Shown: positions 25,116 to 33,740 of the stretch, piece by piece
Numbering within the stretch: position 1 is the first letter of the stretch
Layout of the letters: every line of letters starts with the position of its first letter
Assembly (NCBI RefSeq): GCF_018129405.1
Contig: NZ_JAFCLP010000028.1
Coordinates: 1 to 64,000, forward strand
Direction: 5' to 3'
Origin: Bradyrhizobium iriomotense
GTDB lineage: Bacteria > Pseudomonadota > Alphaproteobacteria > Rhizobiales > Xanthobacteraceae
Length of the DNA: 64,000 bases
Made by a program: the position numbers and the translations under genes
Notes under the pieces: model-generated
Told to the model about the DNA's origin: nothing
The model's database searches: none
What the model saw: the letters and a program-made list of their open reading frames with translations, nothing else

Positions 25116-25909
25116 GGCGGCAGAATCGAGGAGACGAGGAGCTGGGTATAGGGCTCACGGGGATCGTCGAGCACCTGGTCGGTGAGACCGGTCTCGATGA
25201 CGCGGCCGCCTTTCATCACCATCACGCGGTGTGACAGGAGGCGTGCGACCGCGAGATCGTGGGTGACGATGATGACGGCGAGGTTCAGCTCGGCGACGAG
25301 GCTGCGCAGGAGGTCGAGCAGGCGCGCCTGTACCGATACGTCAAGTCCGCCGGTCGGCTCGTCCATGAACACCAGCCGCGGCTCGGTGACGAGGTTGCGG
25401 GCGATCTGAAGACGCTGGCGCATGCCGCCGGAATAGGTCCGCGGCGCATCGTCGATGCGCGCTGTGTCGATCTCGACGCGGGTCAGCCAGTCGGAGGCAG
25501 TGTCGCGGATGCGGCCGTAGTGATTCCACCCGACCGCCATCAGCCGCTCGCCGACATTGGCGCCGGCAGAGACCGCCATGCGCAGGCCCTGCGCTGGATC
25601 CTGGTGCACGAAACCCCAATCAGTGCGGAACAGAAAGCGGCGCTCGGCCTCGCCGAGGGTGGCGAGATCGCGGGTCACACCGTCGCGCATGCGGTACGAC
25701 ACATGCCCCGCGCTCGGGGTGAGCTGGCCCGACAGCATTTGCAGCAGCGTCGATTTGCCCGAGCCGGACTCGCCGACGATCGCCAGCACCTCGCCGGGAT
25801 AGAGCGAGAACGACACGTCGCGGCAGGCGGCGATGCGACCGAACGACTTGCTGAGGGATTTTGCGACCAGCAGCGGCTCGTCGTTGTCGAGCGTAGCCTG
25901 ATCAACCAT
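25112..25909 (-). CDS. phnK: C-P lyase ABC-type protein PhnK
   Basis: A 265-aa ABC-type protein that docks on the PhnJ subunits of the C-P lyase core complex. Walker A GESGSGKST near residue 45, signature YSGGMRQRLQIARN near 163 and Walker B LVFMDEPTGGLD near 185 are intact. CRDVSFSLYPGEVLAIVG and FRTDWGFVHQDPAQGLRM are PhnK-like. Its start overlaps the phnJ stop by eight bases. Confidence 0.95.
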   Translation of the reverse strand: MVDQATLDNDEPLLVAKSLSKSFGRIAACRDVSFSLYPGEVLAIVGESGSGKSTLLQMLSGQLTPSAGHVSYRMRDGVTRDLATLGEAERRFLFRTDWGFVHQDPAQGLRMAVSAGANVGERLMAVGWNHYGRIRDTASDWLTRVEIDTARIDDAPRTYSGGMRQRLQIARNLVTEPRLVFMDEPTGGLDVSVQARLLDLLRSLVAELNLAVIIVTHDLAVARLLSHRVMVMKGGRVIETGLTDQVLDDPREPYTQLLVSSILPP

Positions 25910-26786
25910 GCGCCTTCTCCTTGTACGGCGCGGCGCTGAGGCTGCCGTGATGGCCGGCGGCCTGGCGGCCCTCGCAATAATCGGTGTCGGAGCAGACGAA
26001 CATGCGCCCGCCCTTATCGTCGGTCACGATCTCGTCGAGGTAGGAGTTCTCCGCACCGCACAGCGCGCAGGGTGCATTGAAGCGGTAGGGCTCGAACGGG
26101 TGATCCTCGAAATCGAGCGAGACCACCTGGGTGTAGGGCGGGATCGCATAGATGCGCTTCTCGCGGCCGGCGCCGAACAATTGCAGCGCCGGGCAATTGT
26201 CCATCTTGGGATTGTCGAATTTCGGCGTCGGCGACGGGTCCATCACGTAGCGCGCGTTGACCTTGACCGGATAGGCGTAGGCGGTCGCGATATGGCCGAA
26301 GCGGGCGATGTCCTCGTAGAGCTTGACGTGCATCAGGCCGTATTCGGCGAGCGCGTGCATGCGCCGCGTCTCGGTCTCGCGCGGCTCGAGGAAGCGTAGC
26401 GGTTCCGGGATCGGCACCTGGTAGACCAGCACCTGGTTTTCGTGCAGCGCCGTCTCCGGGATGCGGTGACGGGTCTGGATCACCGTCGCCTCGTCCGTTG
26501 CCGTCGTCGTGGCGACGCCGGCGGTCTTGGCAAAGAATTTTCGGATCGAGATCGCGTTGGTGGTGTCGTCGGAGCCCTGGTCGATCACCTTCAACACGTC
26601 CTGGGGCCCGAGGATCGCGGCCGTCACCTGCACGCCGCCGGTGCCCCAACCATAGGGCATCGGCATCTCGCGGCTGGCGAACGGCACCTGATAGCCGGGG
26701 ATCGCGATCGCTTTCAGGATCGCGCGGCGGATCATCCGCTTGGTCTGTTCGTCGAGGTAGGCGAAGTTGTAGGCGGGCGCGTTCAT
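25902..26786 (-). CDS. phnJ: Alpha-D-ribose 1-methylphosphonate 5-phosphate C-P lyase PhnJ
   Basis: A 294-aa radical-SAM-type lyase that breaks the carbon-phosphorus bond, releasing methane from methylphosphonate. The four essential cysteines are all present: C240 and C243 (APCALCGAENSY), C265 (MFVCSD) and C271 (DYCEGRQ), matching the family spacing for the [4Fe-4S] cluster and thiyl radical. MPYGWGTGGVQVTAAILGPQDVLKVIDQGSDDTTNA is diagnostic (given by its ends). It overlaps phnI by four bases and phnK by eight. Confidence 0.97.
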   Translation of the reverse strand: MNAPAYNFAYLDEQTKRMIRRAILKAIAIPGYQVPFASREMPMPYGWGTGGVQVTAAILGPQDVLKVIDQGSDDTTNAISIRKFFAKTAGVATTTATDEATVIQTRHRIPETALHENQVLVYQVPIPEPLRFLEPRETETRRMHALAEYGLMHVKLYEDIARFGHIATAYAYPVKVNARYVMDPSPTPKFDNPKMDNCPALQLFGAGREKRIYAIPPYTQVVSLDFEDHPFEPYRFNAPCALCGAENSYLDEIVTDDKGGRMFVCSDTDYCEGRQAAGHHGSLSAAPYKEKAHG

Positions 26787-27886
26787 TCCGCGGCCTCCTT
26801 CATGGCATCGGGCGCATTGGCCTCGGCAAACTCCTTGCGCAGCTTGCGCAGCAGGCCGAGCTCGGACTGGAAGTCGACATAATGCGGCAGCTTCAGGTGC
26901 TCGACGAAGCCGGTCGCCTGGACGTTGTCCGAATGCGACATCACGAATTCTTCATCTTGCGCCGGGGCCAGTGCCTCCTCGCCGAGCTCGCGGGCGCGCA
27001 ACGCGCGATCGACCAGCGCCATCGACATCGTCTTGCGCTCGCTCTGGCCGAAGGCGAGGCCATAGCCGCGGGTGAAGCACGGCGCCTCGGTCGCGGAGCC
27101 CTTGAACTGGTTGACCATCTGGCACTCGGTGAGCTCGATCGCGCCGAGCGGCACGGCGAAGCCGACGTCTTCGGCTGCGAATTCGACCTCGACCTCGCCG
27201 AAGCGAATCTCGCCGACGAAGGGGTGGTTGCGGCCGTAGCCGCGCTGGGTGGAATAGCCCATCGCGAGGAGAAAGCCTTCGTCGCCACGCGCGAGGTTTT
27301 GCAGGCGCAGGTCGCGGTCGGCCGGGAAATTCAACGGCTCGCGGGTGAGATCGCCGACGCTGGCGCCGTCCTCGGCTTCCGGCGAGGATTCGATCAGCCC
27401 GTCGCGGCCGAGGATGTCCGTCACGCGCGGCGTCAGCGCAGCGGACGTTTCAGCCGTCGCCGGCGTCTCCGGCACAAAACCTTCGGCGAGCGAGGGATCG
27501 AGCAGGCGGTGCGTGTAGTCGAAGGTCGGTCCGAGGATCTGGCCGCCGGGAATGTCCTTGAACGTCGCCGACACCCGTCGCTGCACCAGCATCGCGCCGG
27601 TGTCGACCGGCTCGCTGGTGCCGAAGCGCGGCAGCGTGGCGCGGAACGCGCGGACCAGGAAGATCGCCTCGATCAGGTCGCCGCGCGCCTGCTTGATCGC
27701 AAGCGCCGCGAGCTCCCGGTCATAGAGCGAGCCTTCGCTCATGACACGGTCGACGGCGAGCCCAAGCTGCTCCGAGATCTGGTCGAGGGTAACTTCCGCA
27801 ACGCTCTGATCGCCGCGCCGTGCATTGGCAAGCAGGCGGTGGGCGTTCTCGATGGCGCGTTCGCCGCCTTTGACTGCGACATACAT
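26783..27886 (-). CDS. phnI: C-P lyase core subunit PhnI
   Basis: A 367-aa protein; with PhnG, PhnH and PhnL it attaches the phosphonate to ribose from ATP with loss of adenine. Seen: MYVAVKGGERAIENAHRLLANARRGD, ALAIKQARGDLIEAIFLVRAFRATLPRF, and QRGYGRNHPFVGEIRFGEVEVEF, all typical of PhnI. Length matches the family. Four bases separate it from phnH and it overlaps phnJ by four bases. Confidence 0.96.
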   Translation of the reverse strand: MYVAVKGGERAIENAHRLLANARRGDQSVAEVTLDQISEQLGLAVDRVMSEGSLYDRELAALAIKQARGDLIEAIFLVRAFRATLPRFGTSEPVDTGAMLVQRRVSATFKDIPGGQILGPTFDYTHRLLDPSLAEGFVPETPATAETSAALTPRVTDILGRDGLIESSPEAEDGASVGDLTREPLNFPADRDLRLQNLARGDEGFLLAMGYSTQRGYGRNHPFVGEIRFGEVEVEFAAEDVGFAVPLGAIELTECQMVNQFKGSATEAPCFTRGYGLAFGQSERKTMSMALVDRALRARELGEEALAPAQDEEFVMSHSDNVQATGFVEHLKLPHYVDFQSELGLLRKLRKEFAEANAPDAMKEAAE

Positions 27887-27890
27887 GCTT

Positions 27891-28499
27891 CTAGCTTCCC
27901 TTGCTCACGACGCGCGTGGTGCGGGGGATCGCGACCACGGCGTCATCTGCGACCAGCACCACATCGATACCGCGCGGAAACAGCGCCTCATTGAAGCGCA
28001 GGCGCTCGAACAGGTCGAAAGGCTTGATCGACGCCTCGAGCGACGCGACCCCATCGATGCCGGGACCGCGCAGCTCGAAGCTGCGCCCGGAGTTCAGGCT
28101 GTCGACTTGAATGATCACCGTGGTCGACCGGTCCGGATATTCGCTCGTGCCGAGCGCGAAGCGCTCGAGCGAAGGCAGCGCACCACCGTCGCTGATGAGC
28201 GCGAACGAAGCGATCGAGGAATCCTGCACCACCGGCGCGCCGGTGTGGAACTTGAGCCACTTCAAGACGTCGGAACTCTCCGCCATCCGCGCATCGAGCC
28301 AGAGCGGCGTATCATGGTCGAACAGCGTCAGCGCGATCGCCGCGGTGCCGCGCATCATCATGCCGGGCGCTCCCGCCATCGGCACGATGCGCTGGACCGA
28401 GCCCGGCCGCGCCATCGCGTCCATGACCGAACGAAAGGTCGATTGCGCCGACAAGACCTTGTCGGCGAAACCCGGCGGCAGTTCCGCAATCGTGGTCAT
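27891..28499 (-). CDS. phnH: C-P lyase subunit PhnH
   Basis: A 202-aa PLP-transferase-like fold protein without cofactor, part of the C-P lyase core complex. Seen: PGFADKVLSAQSTFRSVMDAMARPGSVQRI, LTLFDHDTPLWLDARM, FHTGAPVV and GTSEYPDRSTTVIIQVDSL. The start at 28499 is set by GAGGGGTGAG just before the ATG; the frame is open further upstream but overlaps phnG. It begins four bases after the phnG stop. Confidence 0.95.
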   Translation of the reverse strand: MTTIAELPPGFADKVLSAQSTFRSVMDAMARPGSVQRIVPMAGAPGMMMRGTAAIALTLFDHDTPLWLDARMAESSDVLKWLKFHTGAPVVQDSSIASFALISDGGALPSLERFALGTSEYPDRSTTVIIQVDSLNSGRSFELRGPGIDGVASLEASIKPFDLFERLRFNEALFPRGIDVVLVADDAVVAIPRTTRVVSKGS

Positions 28500-28503
28500 G
28501 ATC

Positions 28504-28959
28504 TCACCCCTCACCGCGCACCATGGTGTAGAAATCAACCTTCGTGGCGGCGGTCTCGGCCGCCGCGTGCTTCCGCCTGACCATAAGCTGCTCGCGCAAC
28601 GGCGCGATAACGCTGCGCTCGACCAGCCCGCCGAAATCACGGGACTGCACCAGCGCATCACATAGCGCGATCAGCCGCGCCTTCTCGCCGTCGCGCCCGA
28701 GCGTGTAGCCGAAGCCGACCTCGCCGCTGGCGAGCCGCACCGCCGCGCGCGACACCGTGGCTTCGCCGAGATTGAACGGCGCACCGTCGCCGCCGACCCG
28801 GCCGCGCAGCATCACGAGGCCGTTCTCCGGCGCACGCAGATCCTGATGAGCCGGCAGGGCGAGATCGCGGAGGCGAGCGGCGATCTCGCCCGCCTCCGCG
28901 TGCGCCAGCACGGCCATTGCGGCCTTGCGCTGGGCTTGCTGGGTATTGTGCTGGGTCAC
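28504..28959 (-). CDS. phnG: C-P lyase subunit PhnG
   Basis: A 151-aa first subunit of the C-P lyase core. Seen: RKAAMAVLAHAEAGEIAARL, RAPENGLVMLRGRVGGDGAPFNLGEATVSRAAVRLASGEVGFGYTLGRD (given by its ends), a conserved PhnG region. The start codon is GTG at 28959, preceded by CGGTGG. It is the promoter-proximal gene of phnGHIJKLMN, downstream of a PhoB-like box and a palindrome suited to PhnF. Confidence 0.94.
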   Translation of the reverse strand: MTQHNTQQAQRKAAMAVLAHAEAGEIAARLRDLALPAHQDLRAPENGLVMLRGRVGGDGAPFNLGEATVSRAAVRLASGEVGFGYTLGRDGEKARLIALCDALVQSRDFGGLVERSVIAPLREQLMVRRKHAAAETAATKVDFYTMVRGEG

Positions 28960-28995
28960 CGATCCACCGAACTTTTGACAGAACTTGCCGAATCC

Positions 28996-29021
28996 AAGTT
29001 GTCTATGATACTAGACAACTT
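28996..29021. promoter_or_regulatory. 26-bp palindrome, probable PhnF operator
   Basis: Perfect ten-base arms AAGTTGTCTA (28996-29005) and TAGACAACTT (29012-29021) are separated by TGATAC, midway between divergent phnG and phnF. GntR/HutC regulators bind palindromes of this kind, so it probably lets PhnF repress both directions. It overlaps the expected transcription start of phnG. Confidence 0.75.
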
Positions 29022-29035
29022 CATACGGACGCGCC

Positions 29036-29053
29036 ATGACTGTTTCGTGACAA
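29036..29053 (-). promoter_or_regulatory. PhoB-like box upstream of phnG
   Basis: On the minus strand, TTGTCAC and CAGTCAT are separated by GAAA, the 11-base direct-repeat spacing of Pho boxes (consensus CTGTCAC/T units). A weak -10, GTATGA (29026-29021), follows nine bases later, as expected for a PhoB-activated promoter, and abuts the palindrome above. Confidence 0.6.
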
Positions 29054-29086
29054 AGATGTGATTTTCGGGCTAGGCTGACTGACGAC

Positions 29087-29815
29087 ATGAACATGCAGGA
29101 CACAGCCTCTTCGGGCGTCGCTTTGTGGCGCCTCGTTGCCGACGGCATCGAGCGCGGCATCGCCGACGGCCGCTTTGCGGCCGGCGACAAGCTGCCGGGC
29201 GAGATGGAGATCGCCGAAACCTATCGCGTGAACCGCCACACCGTGCGGCGCGCGCTGGCAGCCCTTGCCGAACGCGGCATCGTGCGCGCCGAACGCGGCA
29301 GCGGAACCTATGTCGAGGCGCAGAAGCTCGCCTATCCCTTGCGCTCGCGTACGCGCTTCTCCGAGATCGTCGGCGCCGACGGCCGCGAGCCGCATGGCCG
29401 CCTGATAGAGGCGACGGATGACGTCGCGACCCGCGAACTCGCGCGGGAGCTGGGACTGAAAACCGGCGCGCCCTTGGTGAGGATCGAGGCGATCCGCCTC
29501 GCCGACCGCACGCCGATCTGCGTCTCCACCACCTGGCTGTCGGCGGAACTGTTTCCGGGCGCAGGCGAGGTGTTCGCCGCAACGCGCTCGATGACGAAAC
29601 TGCTCGAGCATTTTGGCGTCCGCGACTATCGCCGCGGCGCGACCCGGATCACCGCCGGCATCGTGGATGCGACCGATGCCGCGCGGCTCGATCTTCCGCT
29701 CGGACGTCCGATCCTGGTGGTCGATGCCACCGACCACGATCTCGCCGGCAAGCCGCTGGTGACGAAGCATTCGCGCTTTGCCGCAGAGCGCGTGGAGTTT
29801 TTGGTGGAGTCGTAG
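29087..29815 (+). CDS. phnF: GntR/HutC-family regulator PhnF
   Basis: A 242-aa repressor of the phosphonate operon. An N-terminal winged helix (LWRLVADGIERGIADGRFAAGDKLPGEMEIAETYRVNRHTVRRALAALAERGIVRAERGSGTYV, about residues 13-77) is followed by a UTRA/chorismate-lyase-fold effector domain (about 95-240; RFSEIVGADGREPHGRL). It is divergent from phnG across 127 bases holding the palindrome and Pho box. It ends before a palindromic repeat that probably terminates it against the convergent phnE genes. Confidence 0.93.
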   Translation: MNMQDTASSGVALWRLVADGIERGIADGRFAAGDKLPGEMEIAETYRVNRHTVRRALAALAERGIVRAERGSGTYVEAQKLAYPLRSRTRFSEIVGADGREPHGRLIEATDDVATRELARELGLKTGAPLVRIEAIRLADRTPICVSTTWLSAELFPGAGEVFAATRSMTKLLEHFGVRDYRRGATRITAGIVDATDAARLDLPLGRPILVVDATDHDLAGKPLVTKHSRFAAERVEFLVES

Positions 29816-29841
29816 GGGACTCTCTCCACGAAACCGGAGCC

Positions 29842-29936
29842 GTAGGGTGGGCAAAGGCGCACTTCGCGCCGTGCCCACGATCTTTCTCGATATCTCGTTA
29901 GAAGTGGTGGGCACGCTTTCGCTTTGCCCACCCTAC
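29842..29936. repeat. Palindrome GTAGGGTGGGCAAAG...CTTTGCCCACCCTAC
   Basis: Long near-perfect arms with inner GTGCCCAC/GTGGGCAC pair. It sits between convergent phnF and phnE, where a bidirectional terminator would be expected. Confidence 0.9.
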
Positions 29937-29947
29937 GGCACCGTTGC

Positions 29948-30796
29948 TCAGGCGACAGCACGCCTTCCAATAATCGCAAACCGCAGCTTGCCCGAGATGA
30001 AATCGATCGCGGCAACCGCGACCAGGATCATCAAAATCAGGAACGACACCTTCTGCCATTCCAGCACACGGATCTGCTCGGCAAGCTGGAGGCCGATGCC
30101 GCCGGCGCCGACGATGCCGATGATGGTGGCCGACCGCGTGTTGGATTCGATGAAATACAGCACCTGGCCGGCGATCACGGGCAGGACCTGGGGCAACAGG
30201 CCGAAGCGGATCTCGTGCAGCGCGCTGCCGCCGGAGGCGCGGATGCCTTCGACCTGCTTCTGGTCGGCCCCCTCGATCGCCTCGGAGAACAGTTTGCCGA
30301 ACGCGCCGAAATCCGACACCGCGATCGCGAGCACGCCGGCGAACGGACCGAGGCCGACGACGTTGATCCACACCAGCGCCCAGATCAGCGTGTCGACGCC
30401 GCGGATCGAGTCGAGGAAGCGGCGGATCGGGAAGCGCAGAATGTTGGACGGCACGATGTTGCGCGCCGCCAGCAGGCTCACCGGCAGTGCAAACACCGCC
30501 GCCAGCGTGGTGCCGAGCAGCGCGATCGAGAGCGTCTCGCCCAGCGCCTTCAGATAGATCGGCAGGGAGGAGCCGGGATCCGGCGGGATCATCATCAGGC
30601 TGATCCAGCCGAGCTGGCTGAGGCCGGCGAAGAAGCGCGACGGCGAGAAGTCGAGATCGACAAGGCCGTAAGTGAGGATGGCGAACGCCGCGACGATCAT
30701 CACAGGTGTAGCGAGCCGCGCCGAGGCCGGCCGGTCGAATACGTCAGGGTAGCGCGCGCGCATCTCGCGCGTATCGACCTGCTGCGGCTTCGTCAC
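29948..30796 (-). CDS. phnE: Phosphonate ABC transporter permease PhnE (second)
   Basis: A 282-aa inner-membrane permease with about six spans. The ATPase-contact loop is EGIRASGGSALHEIRFGLLPQVLPVIAGQVLYFIE (given whole by its parts), typical of PhnE. An N-terminal soluble segment (VDTREMRARYPDVFDRP) precedes the first span. It overlaps the preceding permease gene by four bases and is last in phnC-D-E-E. The pair forms a heterodimeric channel. Confidence 0.93.
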   Translation of the reverse strand: MTKPQQVDTREMRARYPDVFDRPASARLATPVMIVAAFAILTYGLVDLDFSPSRFFAGLSQLGWISLMMIPPDPGSSLPIYLKALGETLSIALLGTTLAAVFALPVSLLAARNIVPSNILRFPIRRFLDSIRGVDTLIWALVWINVVGLGPFAGVLAIAVSDFGAFGKLFSEAIEGADQKQVEGIRASGGSALHEIRFGLLPQVLPVIAGQVLYFIESNTRSATIIGIVGAGGIGLQLAEQIRVLEWQKVSFLILMILVAVAAIDFISGKLRFAIIGRRAVA

Positions 30797-31677
30797 GTCC
30801 GCGCATCCTTGCCGAACAGGCGGCCGCGCAGCCAGCCGGTGGTGATGTCGATGATGAAGACCGTGACGATGATGGTGAGCAGGATGGCGCTGACGTCCGA
30901 ATAGTAGAACTTGCGGATGGCGACCACGAGTTCCTGACCGATGCCGCCGGCACCGACGAAGCCCATCACGGAAGCTTCGCGGACATTGATCTCGAAACGC
31001 AGCAGTGCGTAGCTGGCATAGCCGGCCGTGACCTGCGGCACGATGGCGAAGCGCATGCAGGAGAGCCAGCTCGCCCCGGTCGAGCGGATGCCCTCGACCG
31101 GCTTCATGTCGGCATTCTCGACGATTTCCGAGAACAGTTTTCCCAGTGCGCCGGTGGAGTGGATTGCAATCGCCAGCACGCCCGCCATTGGCCCCAGGCC
31201 GAAGGCAATCACGAAGACCAGTGCGAAGACGATGCCGGGGACGGTGCGGGCAAATTCAAGCAGACGCCGCACGACGAAGCGCAGCCAGGGCGACGGCGAG
31301 GTGTTCTCAGCCGCGAAAAAATTGAGGCAGAATGCGAAGGTCGCGCCGATCAGCGTGCCGACATAGGAGATCAGCAGCGTCTCGCCCAGCATCTTCAGCC
31401 ATTTGCGCCAGCCCCACAGCCACTCGCCGACATCGGTCCAGACCCGCTGGCCGCTGTCGAGCGTGAGGATGCGGTCGAAATAGCTGATGAAGTTGCCGAA
31501 ATAGGTGAACAGCGTGCGCAGATTCACCTCTGCGCCGATCGCGGCGAGAACCAGCGCCGCGGCAAAGATCGCAGCTCCCAACAGCAGACGAAGCCGCCTG
31601 CGCGAGACCGCCTGGCGATAGGCCGCGTTGAGCGCGGCCAGCTGCTGCTCGGGGAGGATCGAAACCGCGATGGTCAT
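30793..31677 (-). CDS. phnE: Phosphonate ABC transporter permease PhnE (first)
   Basis: A 294-aa permease with about six membrane spans and the contact loop EGIRSTGASWLSCMRFAIVPQVTAGYASYALLRFE (by its parts). N-terminal SRRRLRLLLGAAIFAAALVLAAIG is the first span after a basic stretch. It is 80 bases downstream of phnD with a stable hairpin between, so its expression may be lower than that of phnD. Confidence 0.93.
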   Translation of the reverse strand: MTIAVSILPEQQLAALNAAYRQAVSRRRLRLLLGAAIFAAALVLAAIGAEVNLRTLFTYFGNFISYFDRILTLDSGQRVWTDVGEWLWGWRKWLKMLGETLLISYVGTLIGATFAFCLNFFAAENTSPSPWLRFVVRRLLEFARTVPGIVFALVFVIAFGLGPMAGVLAIAIHSTGALGKLFSEIVENADMKPVEGIRSTGASWLSCMRFAIVPQVTAGYASYALLRFEINVREASVMGFVGAGGIGQELVVAIRKFYYSDVSAILLTIIVTVFIIDITTGWLRGRLFGKDART

Positions 31678-31698
31678 CTGGTCAGGGCGAGTGGTGGT

Positions 31699-31736
31699 TC
31701 AGAAAAGAGAAAGAGCCGGGTCCATCGACCCGGCTC
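31699..31736 (-). terminator. Intrinsic terminator-like hairpin between phnD and phnE
   Basis: Perfect ten-pair stem GAGCCGGGTC (31713-31722) with GACCCGGCTC (31727-31736), four-base loop. Read leftward it is followed by a U-rich run (CTTTCTCTTTTC). It would partly terminate mRNA after phnD or protect its 3' end. Confidence 0.7.
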
Positions 31737-31756
31737 GAGTAGCTCGTCCCGAAAGC

Positions 31757-32692
31757 TCAGGACGCCTTCTTCTTACGCAGCGCATCGACGAACTTGATCA
31801 GCTCGATCGTGCCATCCCAGTCCTTGGTGGTGGCGGGATGAAAACCCTTCTTCTGGCCGTCGGAGAGCCGGTCGAACGCGGCCTTGTCCTTGGCCGGCGC
31901 GTCGAAGAACGCCTTGGCGATGGCGGCCTTGGCGTCTTCCGGCAGGTCGGAATTGTAGGCATAGGGGCCGTTGATGATCGGCGCCGACTTGTGGATGATG
32001 CGGAAATCATCCTTCTTCATCGCCGAGCCGTCGGCGTTCTTCAGCATGCCCTTGGTCAGCATCTGCGCCAGCGTGGAATCATCGTCGCTGGTCCACTGGT
32101 TGGCGGCGACGTCGACCGTGCCCTGCGCCAGCGCGAGCATCGCGTTCTCGTGGCTGCCGGTGAAGACGACCTTGCTGAAATAGCCGTCGGCATCCGGGAT
32201 GCCCATCTTGTCAAGCTCGAAGCGCGGCACGTTGTTGCCCGAGGTCGAGTTCGGGTCGACGAGACCGAGGTTCTTACCCTTGAGGTCATCGACCTTCTTG
32301 TAGGCGCTGCTCGCCTTGACGAAGAACACCGAATAGTAGCCGGTCGAGCCGTCGGCGTTGATGTCGTTGGCGAAGGCGTCGGTCTTGACGCCGGTCAGGC
32401 GGGCGCGGGCGAACGAGGCCGAGCCGTAGCTGGCGATGTGGATGTTGCCGGCGCGCTGGCCCTCGATGACGGCAGCGTAGTCGTTGGCGATGCGCAGCGT
32501 GACCTTCACGCCCAGTTCCTTGGAGAGATAGCTCACGAACGGCGCCCAGCGCTCGGTGACGCCGGAGGCGTTCTCGGCCGGGACGACCGCGAAGGTCAGC
32601 TCGGGATATTTGGCCTTCCAGTCCTCGGCGGACGCGGAAGCAGTGAACGCGAGCGCGGCGGCGCCGGCAAGAACTAGTCTGCGAGTGAACAT
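31757..32692 (-). CDS. phnD: Phosphonate ABC transporter substrate-binding protein PhnD
   Basis: A 311-aa periplasmic binding protein for alkyl- or aminoalkylphosphonates. A signal peptide (MFTRRLVLAGAAALAFTASASA) precedes EDWKAKYPELTFAVVPAENASGVTERWAPFVSYLSKELGVKVTLRIANDYAAVIEGQRAGNIHIASYG, a PhnD hallmark (given by its parts). The start at 32692 is supported by AAGAGGGT before the ATG. It lies 63 bases downstream of phnC; a hairpin after its stop separates it from phnE. Confidence 0.95.
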   Translation of the reverse strand: MFTRRLVLAGAAALAFTASASAEDWKAKYPELTFAVVPAENASGVTERWAPFVSYLSKELGVKVTLRIANDYAAVIEGQRAGNIHIASYGSASFARARLTGVKTDAFANDINADGSTGYYSVFFVKASSAYKKVDDLKGKNLGLVDPNSTSGNNVPRFELDKMGIPDADGYFSKVVFTGSHENAMLALAQGTVDVAANQWTSDDDSTLAQMLTKGMLKNADGSAMKKDDFRIIHKSAPIINGPYAYNSDLPEDAKAAIAKAFFDAPAKDKAAFDRLSDGQKKGFHPATTKDWDGTIELIKFVDALRKKKAS

Positions 32693-32755
32693 GATACCCT
32701 CTTCATCGGTTGGGGTCGGTTGACGCAATACTGGCAACAAAAGATGCGGCGTGAC

Positions 32756-33565
32756 TCAGGCCGCCGCGGCGGTTCCGAGCGCCGGCACGCCCTCGGGCGC
32801 CGGGACAGGCATGCCGCCCATGACGTCGGCGGCTTCGAGATCGTAGAGCTCGCGCGCGACGTGATCGGTCAGCGCGGACGGCGCGCCATCGAACACCACG
32901 CGGCCGGCGGCCATGCCGATCAGGCGGTCGCAATAGGTGCGGGCGAGATCGAGCGAATGCAGGTTGCAGAGCACGGTGATGCCGAAGTGCTTGTTGATGC
33001 GCAAAAGCGCATCCATCACGATCTTGGTGTTGCGCGGGTCGAGCGAGGCGATCGGCTCGTCGGCGAGGATGATGTCGGGCTGCTGCACCAGCGCACGGGC
33101 GATCGCGACGCGCTGCTGCTGTCCTCCGGAGAGCTGGTCGGCGCGCTGGGCGGCGAGCGAGGCAATGTCGAACTGCTCGAGCGCGGACATCGCCAGCGCC
33201 TTGTCCTGCTCGGGCCAGATCTGCGACAGCGAGCGCCAGGCCGGCATGGTGGCGAGACGCCCCATCAGGACGTTGGTGAGGACGTCGAGCCGGCCGACCA
33301 GGTTGAACTGCTGGAAGATCATCGCCGAGCGGGCGCGCCACTGCCGCAGCTCCTTGCCGCGCAACGCGGTAACGTCGATGCCGTCGAACAGGATGCGCCC
33401 TTGCGTCGGCGTCACCAGGCGGTTGATGGTCCGGAGCAGCGTCGACTTGCCGGCGCCGGATCGTCCGATCACACCGACGAAGCCGCCGGGGGAAATTTGA
33501 AACGAAGCGTCGTCCACAGCGGCTTTTGCGCCGAAGCGGCACGTCAGACCTTCAACCACCAGCAT
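32756..33565 (-). CDS. phnC: Phosphonate ABC transporter ATP-binding protein PhnC
   Basis: A 269-aa ABC ATPase energising phosphonate import. Walker [10 protein letters not shown] near residue 36, PhnC-typical [28 protein letters not shown], signature [14 protein letters not shown] near 150 and Walker [13 protein letters not shown] near 170 are all intact. The ATG at 33565 is chosen because the frame upstream would run through the Pho box at 33610-33627. It is first in phnC-D-E-E. The C-terminal 25 residues are Ala/Pro-rich. Confidence 0.94.
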   Translation of the reverse strand: MLVVEGLTCRFGAKAAVDDASFQISPGGFVGVIGRSGAGKSTLLRTINRLVTPTQGRILFDGIDVTALRGKELRQWRARSAMIFQQFNLVGRLDVLTNVLMGRLATMPAWRSLSQIWPEQDKALAMSALEQFDIASLAAQRADQLSGGQQQRVAIARALVQQPDIILADEPIASLDPRNTKIVMDALLRINKHFGITVLCNLHSLDLARTYCDRLIGMAAGRVVFDGAPSALTDHVARELYDLEAADVMGGMPVPAPEGVPALGTAAAA

Positions 33566-33609
33566 ACAGGGGCTCCAGAGTAGCTGGAGCCAATCGCTAA
33601 CGCCCGCGC

Positions 33610-33627
33610 TTGACACTTGTGTGACAC
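33610..33627 (-). promoter_or_regulatory. PhoB-like box upstream of phnC
   Basis: On the minus strand GTGTCAC and GTGTCAA are separated by ACAA, the 11-base Pho-box period. TTAGCG follows nine bases later as a weak -10, predicting a start about 20 bases before the phnC ATG. Confidence 0.65.
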
Positions 33628-33664
33628 GCACGTTGCAGTGCGGCGATCCTACACACCTCATCCC

Positions 33665-33693
33665 CTGTCATCGCCATGTCATGACATTGTCAT
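33665..33693 (+). promoter_or_regulatory. Triple PhoB-like box upstream of the acyltransferase-phnM-DUF1045 operon
   Basis: Three direct units, CTGTCAT (33665), ATGTCAT (33676) and TTGTCAT (33687), are each separated by four bases, giving an exact 11-base period. This is the best Pho-box match in the window and points rightward. Confidence 0.8.
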
Positions 33694-33740
33694 CAAGCCA
33701 CTCGAAGAGGATTGCCCGCCCTCGAACGTTCGGACACAAC

